Notes: a model not told the origin generated them from the letters alone. A stretch of DNA of 18,455 nt from JACDBD01 sp050743385 (GCA_050743385.1 JBOGFJ010000085.1:1-18455), one strand, 5' to 3'. Shown: positions 1-7,392, counted from the stretch's first letter. Made by a program: numbers and translations.

Positions 1-614
1 TCATCATCCCGAACGACCGCCTGCTCCAGGTCTCCGACGACAAGACCTCGATGCTCAACGCGTTCAAGATGTGCGACGAGGTGCTCCTGCAGGGCGTGCA
101 GGGCATCACCGACCTCATCACGACGCCGGGCCTCATCAACATCGACTTCGCCGACGTGCGCATGGTCATGGCCGACGCCGGCTCCGCGCTCATGGGGATC
201 GGCTACTCGTCGGGTGAGGGCCGCGCGGTCAACGCCGCCCGGGCCGCGATCTCGAGCCCCCTGCTCGAAGCCAGCATCGAAGGCGCCCGCGGGCTCGTGC
301 TCAACGTCTCGGGGCCCTCCGACCTCGGCCTCTTCGAGGTCAACGAAGCGGCCGAGATCGTCACCCAGGCGGCGCACCCCGATGCCAACATCATCTTCGG
401 CGCCGTGATCGACGACGCGCTCGGTGACGAGACCCGGGTGACGGTCATCGCGGCCGGGTTCGACCGCTACGAGGGCGAGCGCCGCAGCCTCAGCCGCGAT
501 TTCAGCACCCGGTCGCTCGGCCTGGGTACGGAGGAGTCGCCGTTCTCGACCACGACCGACGAGGGGCTCGAGTTCGACGACGACGAGTTCGACGTGCCGG
601 AGTTCTTGCGCTGA
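1..614 (+). CDS. ftsZ: Cell division protein FtsZ, C-terminal part (5' end outside window)
   Basis: This is the tubulin-like GTPase that polymerises at mid-cell into the Z-ring. Only the last 203 codons are visible, in the frame starting at base 3. They include the T7-loop motif NIDFADVR, whose acidic residues activate GTP hydrolysis in the neighbouring subunit, and the rest of the C-terminal GTPase-domain half (GSALMGIG, IIFGAVID, RVTVIAAGF). A linker of about 40 residues, rich in Ser, Thr and acidic residues, follows. The protein ends in the conserved C-terminal peptide DDEFDVPEFLR, which in actinobacteria is the docking site for SepF. sepF lies about 1.5 kb downstream in the same direction, as expected for the end of a dcw cluster. 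Stop TGA at 612-614. Identification is secure; only the N-terminus is missing. Confidence 0.98.
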   Translation, partial: IIPNDRLLQVSDDKTSMLNAFKMCDEVLLQGVQGITDLITTPGLINIDFADVRMVMADAGSALMGIGYSSGEGRAVNAARAAISSPLLEASIEGARGLVLNVSGPSDLGLFEVNEAAEIVTQAAHPDANIIFGAVIDDALGDETRVTVIAAGFDRYEGERRSLSRDFSTRSLGLGTEESPFSTTTDEGLEFDDDEFDVPEFLR

Positions 615-632
615 CGACCCCGTAGCGCCGCC

Positions 633-1364
633 GTGGGATTCGTCGAGATCTCCGAGGGCGCGGCGCGGATCGTGTTCACCGACCGGCACGGCGGGGTGTC
701 CGCCGCCCCGTACGACACCGCCAACCTGGGACACCTCACCGACGACGCGGACGATCGGGTGGAGGAGAACCGCCGCCGGGTCGGCGTGGCCGTCGGGGGC
801 GCGGTCGCCGAACCCGCTCGCTGGTTCCGGATGCGGCAGGTCCACGGCGCCGGCGTCGTCGTCGCAGAGCGCCCATCTGACGGCGGCGGCGCACCCGACG
901 CCGATGCCGCGGTCACCACCGAGACCGGCCGGCCGCTCGTGGTGCTCACCGCCGACTGCGCGCCGGTTGCGCTCGTCTCGGAGCACGCCGTCGGCGCGGT
1001 GCACGCGGGCTGGCGCGGCCTCGTGGGCGGCGTGATCGAGGCCGCGGTCGACGTCCAGCGATCGGTCGACGACACGCCTGTCCGCGCGGTGCTCGGGCCG
1101 TGCATCCATCCGGAGCGCTACGCCTTCGGCACCGCTCAGCTCGACGCCGTCGTCTCCCGCCTCGGCCCCGCCGTGCAAGGCCGCACCATCGGCGGCGAAC
1201 CGGCCCTCGATCTGCGCGCCGGTGTTCGCGCCGCGCTCACCGCCGTCGGCGTCACCGATCTCACCGATGTCGACGTCTGCACCGCGGCGTCGCCCCACCA
1301 CTTCTCGTACCGGCGCGACGGCGTCACCGGCAGGCAAGCGATGATCGTGGTGCGCGAGCCGTGA
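633..1364 (+). CDS. pgeF: PgeF/YfiH laccase-domain protein (peptidoglycan editing factor)
   Basis: This is a cytoplasmic DUF152/laccase-domain protein of 243 aa, a normal family length. In E. coli PgeF keeps wrongly built UDP-MurNAc-peptides out of peptidoglycan; other members show purine nucleoside phosphorylase or polyphenol oxidase activity. The metal-site residues are visible: H71 in QVHG, C109 in TADCAP and H124 in AVHAGWRG. Other family signatures are FTDRHGGVS, LGPCIHP and the C-terminal CTAASPHHFSYRRDG. The GTG start at 633 lies 18 nt after the ftsZ stop and has no clear Shine-Dalgarno, so translation may be coupled to ftsZ. The stop overlaps the yggS start as GTGA. The ftsZ-pgeF-yggS-sepF order is common in Gram-positive bacteria and supports a role in envelope growth. 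The exact biochemical activity here is inferred. Confidence 0.93.
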   Translation: MGFVEISEGAARIVFTDRHGGVSAAPYDTANLGHLTDDADDRVEENRRRVGVAVGGAVAEPARWFRMRQVHGAGVVVAERPSDGGGAPDADAAVTTETGRPLVVLTADCAPVALVSEHAVGAVHAGWRGLVGGVIEAAVDVQRSVDDTPVRAVLGPCIHPERYAFGTAQLDAVVSRLGPAVQGRTIGGEPALDLRAGVRAALTAVGVTDLTDVDVCTAASPHHFSYRRDGVTGRQAMIVVREP

Positions 1365-2032
1365 CCACCACCGGGGTGGCGGCGCGGGTGGGCGTCGTCC
1401 GCAGTCGCATCGCGGACGCGACCCGCCGCGTCGGGCGAGACCCCGTCGATGTGACCCTCGTGGCCGCGGCCAAGACGGTCGACACGGCACGCGTCGCCGA
1501 GTTGCTGGCCGCGGGAGTTCGGGACGTGGGCGAGAACCGCGCCCAGGAGCTCCTTGCGAAGGCGCCCGACCTCGCCGACGAGCCGCTCCCACCGCGGTGG
1601 CATTTCGTCGGTCGGCTCCAGCGCAACAAGGTGGCGGGGCTGGCGCGGTGGGTGTCGCTCTGGCAATCGGTCGACCGCGAACCGCTGGGTCTCGCGATCG
1701 CCCGCCGTGCTCCCGGCGCGGAGGTGCTCGTCGAGGTCAACCTCGGCGAGGAGGGCCAGAAGGGCGGTTGCGCTCCCGCACACGCGCCCGCGCTGGTCGA
1801 CGCGCTGCGTGAGCAGGGACTGCAGGTTCGGGGCCTCATGACGGTGCACCCACAAGTCGGTGACCCGCGGAGCTGGTTCGCCTCGCTCCGAACGCTGGGC
1901 ACGCGACTCGCATTGCCCGAGCTCTCCATGGGCATGAGCGACGACTACGAGCTGGCCGTAGAGGAGGGTGCGACCATCGTGCGGGTGGGCCGCGCGCTGT
2001 TCGGAGGGCGTGAGGCCGCGGCGCGTCCCTGA
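1361..2032 (+). CDS. yggS: YggS/PLPBP family pyridoxal-phosphate homeostasis protein
   Basis: This is a PLP-binding protein with an alanine-racemase-like TIM barrel (COG0325), 223 aa. It buffers vitamin B6 and amino/keto-acid pools and has no known enzymatic activity. The PLP-anchoring lysine is K38 in VAAAKTV. Other family motifs are DVGENRAQE, WHFVGRLQRNK, EVNLGEEGQKGG, RGLMTVHP, SMGMSDDYE and the phosphate-binding VRVGRALFGG. The open frame extends upstream to 1100, but homology begins at the GTG at 1361, which overlaps the pgeF stop (GTGA). That is typical of translational coupling. The gene sits between pgeF and sepF, as in many Gram-positive division clusters. The 49-bp gap to sepF contains a possible promoter. 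Confidence 0.95.
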   Translation: MTTTGVAARVGVVRSRIADATRRVGRDPVDVTLVAAAKTVDTARVAELLAAGVRDVGENRAQELLAKAPDLADEPLPPRWHFVGRLQRNKVAGLARWVSLWQSVDREPLGLAIARRAPGAEVLVEVNLGEEGQKGGCAPAHAPALVDALREQGLQVRGLMTVHPQVGDPRSWFASLRTLGTRLALPELSMGMSDDYELAVEEGATIVRVGRALFGGREAAARP

Positions 2033-2057
2033 CCCGGGGTGCGCGCGGCGATAGGCT
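2029..2057 (+). promoter_or_regulatory. Candidate sigma-A-type promoter upstream of sepF
   Basis: CTGACC (2029-2034) and TAGGCT (2052-2057) are separated by 17 nt. They match the TTGACA and TANNNT consensus at 4/6 and 3/3 fixed positions. The -35 overlaps the yggS stop codon. Transcription would begin near 2064, just before the strong Shine-Dalgarno AGGAGGG (2068-2074) of sepF. This could give sepF-yggT expression independent of ftsZ. It is a pattern match only. Confidence 0.45.
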
Positions 2058-2081
2058 GACCAGGTCCAGGAGGGCATCACA

Positions 2082-2687
2082 ATGGCTTCGCTGTGGCGCC
2101 GGGCGATGGTGTACCTGGGTCTCCAGGACGACGAAGAGTTCGCCTACGACGCCGACTACGAGTACGGGGACGGGGACGACATGGAGTCCTCGGGCCGCGA
2201 TCCGCGCGAGCGGCCGAACACGCGCGAGATTCGTGACCCGCGCGAGATCCGCGACCCGCGCGACGTGAGGGAGCTGCGCGACCCGCGTGTGCCGCGCGAC
2301 CCCCGCGACCAGGGACAACCGCAGGGCGTCACCGTGCGCCCGGTGGCACGAGACGAGGCGGCCGAGATCTCCCCCCAGCGCTCGGCGGTCGTGCGGGCGA
2401 TGCCCACGTCGTCGGCCAAGGTGCACGTCGTCGAGCCCCAGGGCTTCAACGACGCCCAGGAAGTGGGCGACCGGCTCAAGGCGAACCAACCGGTGATTCT
2501 CAACCTGCAGGGTGTGACCCGTGAGCTCCAGCGGCGGCTCATCGACTTCTCCAGCGGGCTCGCCTACGCGGTCGGCGGCTCCATGTCGCGGGTAGCGGAG
2601 CAGGTGTTCCTCCTGACGCCGAGCAACGTCGAGGTCTCACCGGAGGAGAAGGAACGGCTCCAGGCGCGCGGTCTGTATCACGCCTGA
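2082..2687 (+). CDS. sepF: Cell division protein SepF with RDPR-rich linker
   Basis: SepF is the membrane anchor and bundling protein for FtsZ; in actinobacteria, which lack FtsA, it is the essential tether. The 201-aa protein begins with a short amphipathic membrane-targeting segment (MASLWRRAMVYLGL). An acidic stretch follows at residues 16-33, then a low-complexity linker at residues 39-76 built from repeated RDPR/RDPRE units. The conserved SepF core spans about residues 113-192 (VHVVEPQGF, PVILNLQG, RRLIDFSSGL, VFLLTPSNVEV). The ATG start has an excellent Shine-Dalgarno, AGGAGGG, 7 nt upstream. yggT follows 5 nt after the stop. The core is typical, but the Arg/Asp/Pro linker is unusual in composition and is listed as a finding. 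The FtsZ tail at the start of the window is its expected partner. Confidence 0.96.
   Translation: MASLWRRAMVYLGLQDDEEFAYDADYEYGDGDDMESSGRDPRERPNTREIRDPREIRDPRDVRELRDPRVPRDPRDQGQPQGVTVRPVARDEAAEISPQRSAVVRAMPTSSAKVHVVEPQGFNDAQEVGDRLKANQPVILNLQGVTRELQRRLIDFSSGLAYAVGGSMSRVAEQVFLLTPSNVEVSPEEKERLQARGLYHA
2196..2309 (+). repeat. Imperfect repeats encoding the RDPR linker of SepF
   Basis: Codons 39-76 of sepF repeat the theme cgcgacccgcgc with small variations, giving RDPRE, REIRDPR, LRDPR and PRDPRDQ. The block is almost entirely Arg, Asp, Pro and Glu, so it is highly charged and probably disordered. Unit lengths vary (9-18 nt), so this is degenerate repetition rather than a clean tandem array. Confidence 0.75.
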
Positions 2688-2692
2688 GCCCG

Positions 2693-2938
2693 GTGTTCCT
2701 CGTCTGCGCGCTCCTCACGGTGTACATGGTCGTCATGGCCGGGCGCGCGGTGCTCTCGTGGTTCCCGGTTCGCCCCGGCACTGCGATGGCATCGGTGAGC
2801 CTGGTGCTCTACGAGCTCACCGAGCCGGTGCTGGCGCCGGTCCGGCGGATCATCCCTCCCGCGGGGATGTTCGACCTCTCCTTCATCGTCGTCTTCTTCC
2901 TGCTCGTGATCCTGCGCAGCATCGTCTGCAGCCTCTGA
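2693..2938 (+). CDS. YggT family membrane protein
   Basis: This is an 81-aa integral membrane protein of the YggT family (PF02325). It has two hydrophobic segments, at about residues 1-24 and 58-81. Between them lies the family signature LTEPVLAPVRRIIPPAGMFD. Members occur beside sepF in the division clusters of Gram-positive bacteria and cyanobacteria, where they are linked to division or envelope function; no enzymatic role is known. The GTG start at 2693 lies 5 nt after the sepF stop with no separate Shine-Dalgarno, so the two are probably translationally coupled. Family membership is fairly certain; the function is not known. Confidence 0.9.
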   Translation: MFLVCALLTVYMVVMAGRAVLSWFPVRPGTAMASVSLVLYELTEPVLAPVRRIIPPAGMFDLSFIVVFFLLVILRSIVCSL

Positions 2939-2962
2939 GGCGATCCGGGCGCTTCACCCGAT

Positions 2963-2984
2963 CCTGAGCCCCGCAGGGCTCGGG
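2963..2984 (+). terminator. Hairpin between yggT and divIVA
   Basis: CCTGAGCCC (2963-2971) pairs with GGGCTCGGG (2976-2984) across a CGCA loop, giving a 9-bp stem with one G-T wobble. There is no T tract, but actinobacterial terminators often lack one. It begins 25 nt after the yggT stop and just precedes the divIVA promoter, so it may insulate the two units. It overlaps the putative -35 of that promoter. Confidence 0.5.
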
Positions 2985-2993
2985 CACTACCAT
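2964..2993 (+). promoter_or_regulatory. Candidate divIVA promoter
   Basis: CTGAGC (2964-2969) and TACCAT (2988-2993) are separated by 18 nt. The -10 fits TANNNT; the -35 is weak. The predicted transcript start is around 3000-3002, immediately before the conserved block TGTGCGGACGAGCG. A -10 stands at nearly the same distance from the same block upstream of the phosphodiesterase gene at 10837, which strengthens the call. Confidence 0.55.
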
Positions 2994-3002
2994 GGAACGC
3001 CA

Positions 3003-3063
3003 TGTGCGGACGAGCGACCAGGGCGGCGGCAGCGACCCTGCCACCGAACGAGGGAGCCGTGTA
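3003..3063 (+). promoter_or_regulatory. divIVA 5' leader sharing conserved blocks with the leader at 10781
   Basis: The leader has three parts. TGTGCGGACGAGCG (3003-3016) is identical to 10781-10794. A variable hairpin follows, with CAGGG (3018-3022) pairing with CCCTG (3035-3039). A block at 3044-3067 running through the Shine-Dalgarno GAGGGAG and the start codon matches 10817-10840 at 20 of 24 positions. The genes downstream are unrelated, so the similarity is not from gene duplication. I do not recognise the motif as a named riboswitch. It may be a structured RNA leader or a protein-binding site. Confidence 0.55.
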
Positions 3064-4131
3064 ATGGACATCTCCCCTCGCGAGCTGCGTGATACCGACA
3101 TCAAGGAGGGCTTTCGCGGTTACCACCGTGACGATGTCGACGAGCTGCTGGAGCGGGCGGCGTCGACGATCGAGAGCCTCTCGGAACGGGTGCGCCAGAT
3201 GAGCGAGCGCGTCGCTGACGCGCAGAACACCTCCACTCGCAGCCGCGACGCCGAGGAGACTCTCCAGCGGACACTCGTGCTCGCCCAGCGGACCGCCGAC
3301 GAGGCCATCGCCGATGCTCAGAAGCGGGCTCGCAAGATGGTCGACGACGCCGAGCACCGGGCGCACACGCTCGTCACGGAGGCCGAGACGACCTCCCGGC
3401 GCATCGCCGAGGAGGAGCGCCGGCGCATCGAGGCCGAGGTCCAGGACCTCGCCGGACGCCGCGACAAGCTCAAGTCTGACGTCGACTCACTCGAGCGCTT
3501 CGAGTCGGAGTACCGCCAGCGGGTGCGGGCGGCAATCGAGAAGGAGCTCGACTCGCTGGGTCGCGCGACGAGTGAGGATCTCGAGCCACCGTCGCTCCAC
3601 GACGTCGAGGTGCCCGCCCCACCGGAGCGGATGGCGCCGGAGCGGATGGCGCCCGAGCGGGTCGCGGACGACCGGATGGCGCCGGAGCGGGTCGCAGAGG
3701 AGCGTCCGTCCCGTCCGGTGCCTCCTGCTCCCCCGCCGCGGGCGCCCGAACCGGCGCGCCCGCCCGAACCGCTGCCACCGCCGCCGGAGCCGCCGCGAGC
3801 CACCGAGCCCAGGCGCGAGGATCCGTTCGAAGCCCTGGCGGCCGCGCCCGAGAACGCCGGTGAGTGGCGGGGCTCGACTGCTGGCGTCGGACGCGCCGAG
3901 GAGCCGGCTCCCAGTGGCGGCGACGGGCTGTCGGCCTACGTCGCCGACGAGCCAATCGAGGCCGAGGTGCTCGACGACGATGCCTTCTTCGCGTCGCTGC
4001 GGGAGGCCGTCCGCGACGACGAGGCGCCGCTCGTGCTCGGCGAGGACGCGACGTCCGAGAACTTCTTCGACCAGGACCAGGACGAAGAGGAGGAAGCGGG
4101 GAGCCGCCGCCGCTTCCGCCGCAAGCGCTAG
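3064..4131 (+). CDS. divIVA: DivIVA/Wag31-like polar growth coiled-coil protein
   Basis: DivIVA binds negatively curved membrane at poles and septa and organises the polar elongation machinery in actinobacteria. The 355-aa protein starts with the DivIVA N-terminal domain (residues 1-30: MDISPRELRDTDIKEG, then FRGYHRDDVDELLER). A long charged coiled coil spans about residues 31-165. A low-complexity region at 183-250 contains PERMA/PERVA repeats followed by a Pro-rich tract. An acidic segment (300-344) and a basic tail RRRFRRKR end the protein. An in-frame ATG exists at 2992, but domain homology starts at 3064, where GAGGGAG lies about 8 nt upstream, so I chose 3064. The gene is longer than minimal DivIVA proteins because of the Pro-rich insert. 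It is convergent with ileS. Confidence 0.93.
   Translation: MDISPRELRDTDIKEGFRGYHRDDVDELLERAASTIESLSERVRQMSERVADAQNTSTRSRDAEETLQRTLVLAQRTADEAIADAQKRARKMVDDAEHRAHTLVTEAETTSRRIAEEERRRIEAEVQDLAGRRDKLKSDVDSLERFESEYRQRVRAAIEKELDSLGRATSEDLEPPSLHDVEVPAPPERMAPERMAPERVADDRMAPERVAEERPSRPVPPAPPPRAPEPARPPEPLPPPPEPPRATEPRREDPFEALAAAPENAGEWRGSTAGVGRAEEPAPSGGDGLSAYVADEPIEAEVLDDDAFFASLREAVRDDEAPLVLGEDATSENFFDQDQDEEEEAGSRRRFRRKR
3622..3696 (+). repeat. PERMA/PERVA repeat tract in divIVA
   Basis: Codons 187-211 encode five near-identical pentapeptide units: PERMA, PERMA, PERVA, then DRMA, PERVA. At DNA level the unit is about ccggagcggatggcg (15 bp). The first two units are almost identical, suggesting recent duplication by slippage. 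The tract lies at the start of the Pro-rich linker, outside the coiled coil. Confidence 0.75.
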
Positions 4132-4236
4132 TTCTGCCCGCGGCGTACGTCTGCTGCGGCAGCTCCGGGTCGGCTACCTCATCGCTCGGAAAGCCCACTC
4201 GCTCTTCGGCGGCCGCCCTCCGCCGCCGCAACCTCG
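4132..4236. terminator. Convergent divIVA/ileS intergenic spacer with GC hairpin
   Basis: The 105-bp gap separates two convergent genes. CGGCGG (4207-4212) can pair with CCGCCG (4220-4225) across 7 nt. This is a plausible bidirectional, U-less terminator placed just beyond both stop codons. A smaller GCTG/CAGC stem lies near 4150-4163. In such GC-rich sequence short stems arise by chance, so confidence is low. I see no small gene here. Confidence 0.35.
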
Positions 4237-7200
4237 TTAGACCGAGTGTTTCTCGAGGCGCGCGGCGACCGCGCCGGCGTCGAGGGAAAGAGAGGTAAAG
4301 CCGGGGGCGCTCTCGCCCGCGTCGGGTTCGGCGATCTCCAGCGTCTCCGCCAGCACTTCACCGGCGATCCACTCTCGGTGCGCCTTCAGCGCGTCGGCTA
4401 CGAGGCCGTCGGCTCGCAGTTCGACGTCGATGCGGTCGGCGATCTCGAGGCCGTTGGTTTTGCGAAGCTCGTTGAGAGCCCGCACCACCTCGCGGGCGAT
4501 GCCCTCGAGCCGGAGCACGTCGTCGACGACGGTGTCGAGGGCAACCGCCGCGAGCCCCTCCTGCGCGAGCGCGAGCTCGTCGTGTGAGACGGCCCGCACC
4601 TCGACGTCGTCGGAGCGGAGGGAGAACGCCTCGCCGTCGACCTCGATCTCGAACGACCCGTGCTCGGCGAGCGCCCGGCGTATGGCCGCGCCGTCGGAGG
4701 CGGCCAGCGCCTCCTGGAGCTTGGGCATGCGCGGCCCGGCGCGCGGGCCCAGGGCGCGGAAGTTGGGCACGATCTCGTAGCGGAGGAGGCCCTCGAGATC
4801 GGCGATGGCCTCGAGTCGCTTCACGTTGAGCTCGTCGGCGACCTCGGCGTTGATCGACGGGGAGAGCTCCGCGTCACGGGGCAGCAGGACGAGCGCCCGC
4901 CGGAGTGGCTGGCGCACCTTGAGCTTCGACTCGATGCGGGCGGCGCGGCCCAGCGACACGACCTGGCGGGCGAGCGCCATCTCGGCGTCGAGACCGGCGT
5001 CGATGGCGGCGGCGTCGGCCTCGGGCCAGTCGGCGAGATGGACCGAGTCGGCGTCGCCGGACAAGTTCGCGTACAGCTCGTCGGCGACGAACGGACAGTA
5101 GGGCGCGGCCAGCTTCGCCAGCGTCAAAAGGCACTCGTGGAGCGTCGCGTGGGCGGCGGCATCCGACTCGCGCCAGAAACGAGGGCGTGACCGCCGCACG
5201 TACCAGTTCGACAGATCGTCGACGAGGGCATCGAGCGCTTGGGCTCCGCGGAGGGCGTCGAAGGCGTCAAGCGCCTCGGTGACCTCGCGGACGGTGCTGT
5301 GGAGCCGCGAGCGCGCCCACCGGTCGAGCACGTGCGTCGGCGGCGCCGCGGCCCCGCTCGGCTGCCAGCCGTCGATGTTGGCGTAGGTGACGAAGAACGA
5401 ATAGGTGTTCCAGAGCGTCAGCAGGAAGCGGCGGGTCGACTCGTCGATGCCGGCCTCGGAGATGCGCCGAGTGGTCCAGGGAGAGCCGGCCGAGAAGAGG
5501 TTCCAGCGCAGCGCATCGGCACCCCGGGTGTCGAGGATCGTCCAGGGGTCGATCACGTTGCCCTTCGACTTCGACATCTTCTGGCCGTCGCCGGCGACGA
5601 TCAGGCCGAGACACACGACGTTGCGGTACGGCGTGCGGTCGAATACGAGCGTGTTGACGGCGAGCAGCGAATAGAACCAACCGCGGGTCTGATCGATGGC
5701 CTCGCAAATGAAGTCGGCCGGGAAGCGGCGTTCGAAGAGCGCCTCGTTCTCGAACGGGTAGTGGAACTGCGCCGACGGCATCGAGCCCGAGTCGAACCAC
5801 GCGTCGAGGACCGGCTCCACCCGGAAGGCCCGGCCCCCGCACTTGGCACAGCTGATCGCGATCTCGTCGACGTAGGGGCGGTGGAGGTCGAGGTCGGACA
5901 GGTCGATCCCCGCTCGCTCACCCAGCTCGGCGACCGATCCGACACAGGTGTCGGCGTTGCAGTCGCGACAGCGCCAGACGGGGATCGGTGTGCCCCAGAA
6001 GCGGTCGCGCGACAACGCCCAGTCGACGTTGTTCTCGAGCCAGTCGCCGAAGCGTCCGTGCTTGATGTGCGCCGGGTGCCAGCCGATGGTCTCGTTCTCG
6101 CGCAGGAGATCGTCGAGGCGCGCCGTCGTGTGAGCGAACCACGTGGGCTTGGCCCAGTAGATGAGCGGCGTTCCGCACCGCCAGCAGTGCGGGTACGCGT
6201 GCGTGTAGTCGACGACGGCTTCGACGCGGCCCGACGCGGCGAGCTCGTCGATGAGGCCGGCGTCGGCGTCCTTCACGAACCGACCCGTGTGTGGGGGCAC
6301 GCGATCGTCGAATCGAGCTGACTGGCCCACCGGGTTGAGCACCGGGAGCCCCTCGCGCTCGGCGACCTCCCGGTCGACCTCGCCGAACGCGGGCGCCAGG
6401 TGGACGATCCCGGAGCCGTCCTCCAGGGTCACGAAGTCGGCGGCCACGACCCGGAGCGCGTCGGCATCGGCCTCGACGGGCAGGTAGTCGAAGGGTCGCT
6501 CGTAGTGGAGGCCGACGAGGTCGGCCACCGCTACCGGACCCAGCACCTGGGCGCCGTCGCCCAGGACGGCGGCGACACGGCCGGCGGCCATGACGAGATC
6601 GCGTCGCCCGTCCCGTCCGCGGACCCGCACGTACTCGAGGTCGGGCGAGACGGCGGCGGCGACGTTCGACACGAGGGTCCACGGCGTGGTGGTCCAGGCG
6701 AGCAGGTCGAAGTCGCGGTCGCGAACCGGGAACCGCACGTACACCGAGGGTTCGGTCAGGTCGCGGTATGCGCCCGGCTGCCCGAGCTCGTGGCTCGACA
6801 AGGCGGTGCCGCACCGCCCGCAGTACGGCACCACCTTGAAGCCCTCGTAGATCAGCTGGCGGTCCCACATGCGGCGGAAGGTCCACCACACCGTCTCGAT
6901 GTACTCGTTGCTGAGCGTCCAGTAGGCATCGGCGGTGTCGAGCCACATGCCGATGCGGGCGGTCAGCGCCGACCAGTCCTCGACGAAACGGTGCACCGAC
7001 TCGCGGCACCGCTGGTTGAACGCCTCGATGCCGTAGTCCTCGATCTGGGGCTTCCCCGAGAACCCGAGCTCCTTCTCCACCTCGACCTCGACGGGCAGCC
7101 CATGGCAGTCCCATCCGCCCTTGCGGGCGACATAGCGGCCGCGCATGGTGTGGAAGCGGGGGTAGAGGTCTTTGAACGCGCGCGCGAGCACGTGGTGGAT

Positions 7201-7371
7201 GCCGGGACGACCGTTGGCCGTGGGCGGGCCCTCGTAGAACACCCACTCGGGCGCGCCCTCGCGCCGGCGGAGGCTCTCGTGGAACACGTCGGTGTCGCGC
7301 CAGCGGCGGCCTACCCGTTCCTCGAGCGCGACCAGGTCGAAGGTCGGAGACACGCGCTCGAACGGGGCCAC
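4237..7371 (-). CDS. ileS: Isoleucyl-tRNA synthetase (long, eukaryote-like type)
   Basis: This class I synthetase charges tRNA-Ile with isoleucine in the cytoplasm. The 1044-aa protein has the HIGH-equivalent motif in GPPTANGRPGIHH (residues 48-60) and KMSKS at about 598-602 (5580-5566). It has a CP1 editing domain with WTTTPWTLVSN, and Cys pairs of zinc-ribbon type (CGRCG, CWRCG, CRDC, CAKCG). Length and motif spacing fit the type-2 IleRS found in many actinobacteria, which is less sensitive to mupirocin than the E. coli type. The open frame runs upstream to 7764, but that part shows no homology. I chose GTG at 7371 because a -10 (TACATT) ends 7 nt before it, fitting a leaderless mRNA. GTG at 7353 is the alternative. 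No T-box leader is possible here. Confidence 0.96.
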   Translation of the reverse strand: MAPFERVSPTFDLVALEERVGRRWRDTDVFHESLRRREGAPEWVFYEGPPTANGRPGIHHVLARAFKDLYPRFHTMRGRYVARKGGWDCHGLPVEVEVEKELGFSGKPQIEDYGIEAFNQRCRESVHRFVEDWSALTARIGMWLDTADAYWTLSNEYIETVWWTFRRMWDRQLIYEGFKVVPYCGRCGTALSSHELGQPGAYRDLTEPSVYVRFPVRDRDFDLLAWTTTPWTLVSNVAAAVSPDLEYVRVRGRDGRRDLVMAAGRVAAVLGDGAQVLGPVAVADLVGLHYERPFDYLPVEADADALRVVAADFVTLEDGSGIVHLAPAFGEVDREVAEREGLPVLNPVGQSARFDDRVPPHTGRFVKDADAGLIDELAASGRVEAVVDYTHAYPHCWRCGTPLIYWAKPTWFAHTTARLDDLLRENETIGWHPAHIKHGRFGDWLENNVDWALSRDRFWGTPIPVWRCRDCNADTCVGSVAELGERAGIDLSDLDLHRPYVDEIAISCAKCGGRAFRVEPVLDAWFDSGSMPSAQFHYPFENEALFERRFPADFICEAIDQTRGWFYSLLAVNTLVFDRTPYRNVVCLGLIVAGDGQKMSKSKGNVIDPWTILDTRGADALRWNLFSAGSPWTTRRISEAGIDESTRRFLLTLWNTYSFFVTYANIDGWQPSGAAAPPTHVLDRWARSRLHSTVREVTEALDAFDALRGAQALDALVDDLSNWYVRRSRPRFWRESDAAAHATLHECLLTLAKLAAPYCPFVADELYANLSGDADSVHLADWPEADAAAIDAGLDAEMALARQVVSLGRAARIESKLKVRQPLRRALVLLPRDAELSPSINAEVADELNVKRLEAIADLEGLLRYEIVPNFRALGPRAGPRMPKLQEALAASDGAAIRRALAEHGSFEIEVDGEAFSLRSDDVEVRAVSHDELALAQEGLAAVALDTVVDDVLRLEGIAREVVRALNELRKTNGLEIADRIDVELRADGLVADALKAHREWIAGEVLAETLEIAEPDAGESAPGFTSLSLDAGAVAARLEKHSV

Positions 7372-7377
7372 GCGACG

Positions 7378-7384
7378 TAATGTA
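7378..7384. promoter_or_regulatory. Overlapping divergent -10 elements for ileS and the DUF167 gene
   Basis: The 7-bp sequence TAATGTA reads TAATGT on the + strand (7378-7383) and TACATT on the - strand (7384-7379). Both fit TANNNT. The - strand start would fall on the ileS GTG at 7371, and the + strand start near 7390, 3 nt before the ATG at 7393. Both transcripts would therefore be leaderless or nearly so. Only 21 bp separate the two start codons. No convincing -35 was seen for either direction. Confidence 0.55.
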
Positions 7385-7392
7385 CCGGGCTG

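Noticed and set aside
1100..1360. Longer start for yggS inside pgeF
   Set aside because: This part is an Arg/His-rich out-of-frame reading of pgeF. Family homology begins just after the GTG at 1361.
2992..3063. Upstream ATG for divIVA at 2992
   Set aside because: The 24 extra residues do not resemble the DivIVA N-terminus, and the ATG lies within the predicted -10 and transcript start region. 3064 has a Shine-Dalgarno and begins the domain.
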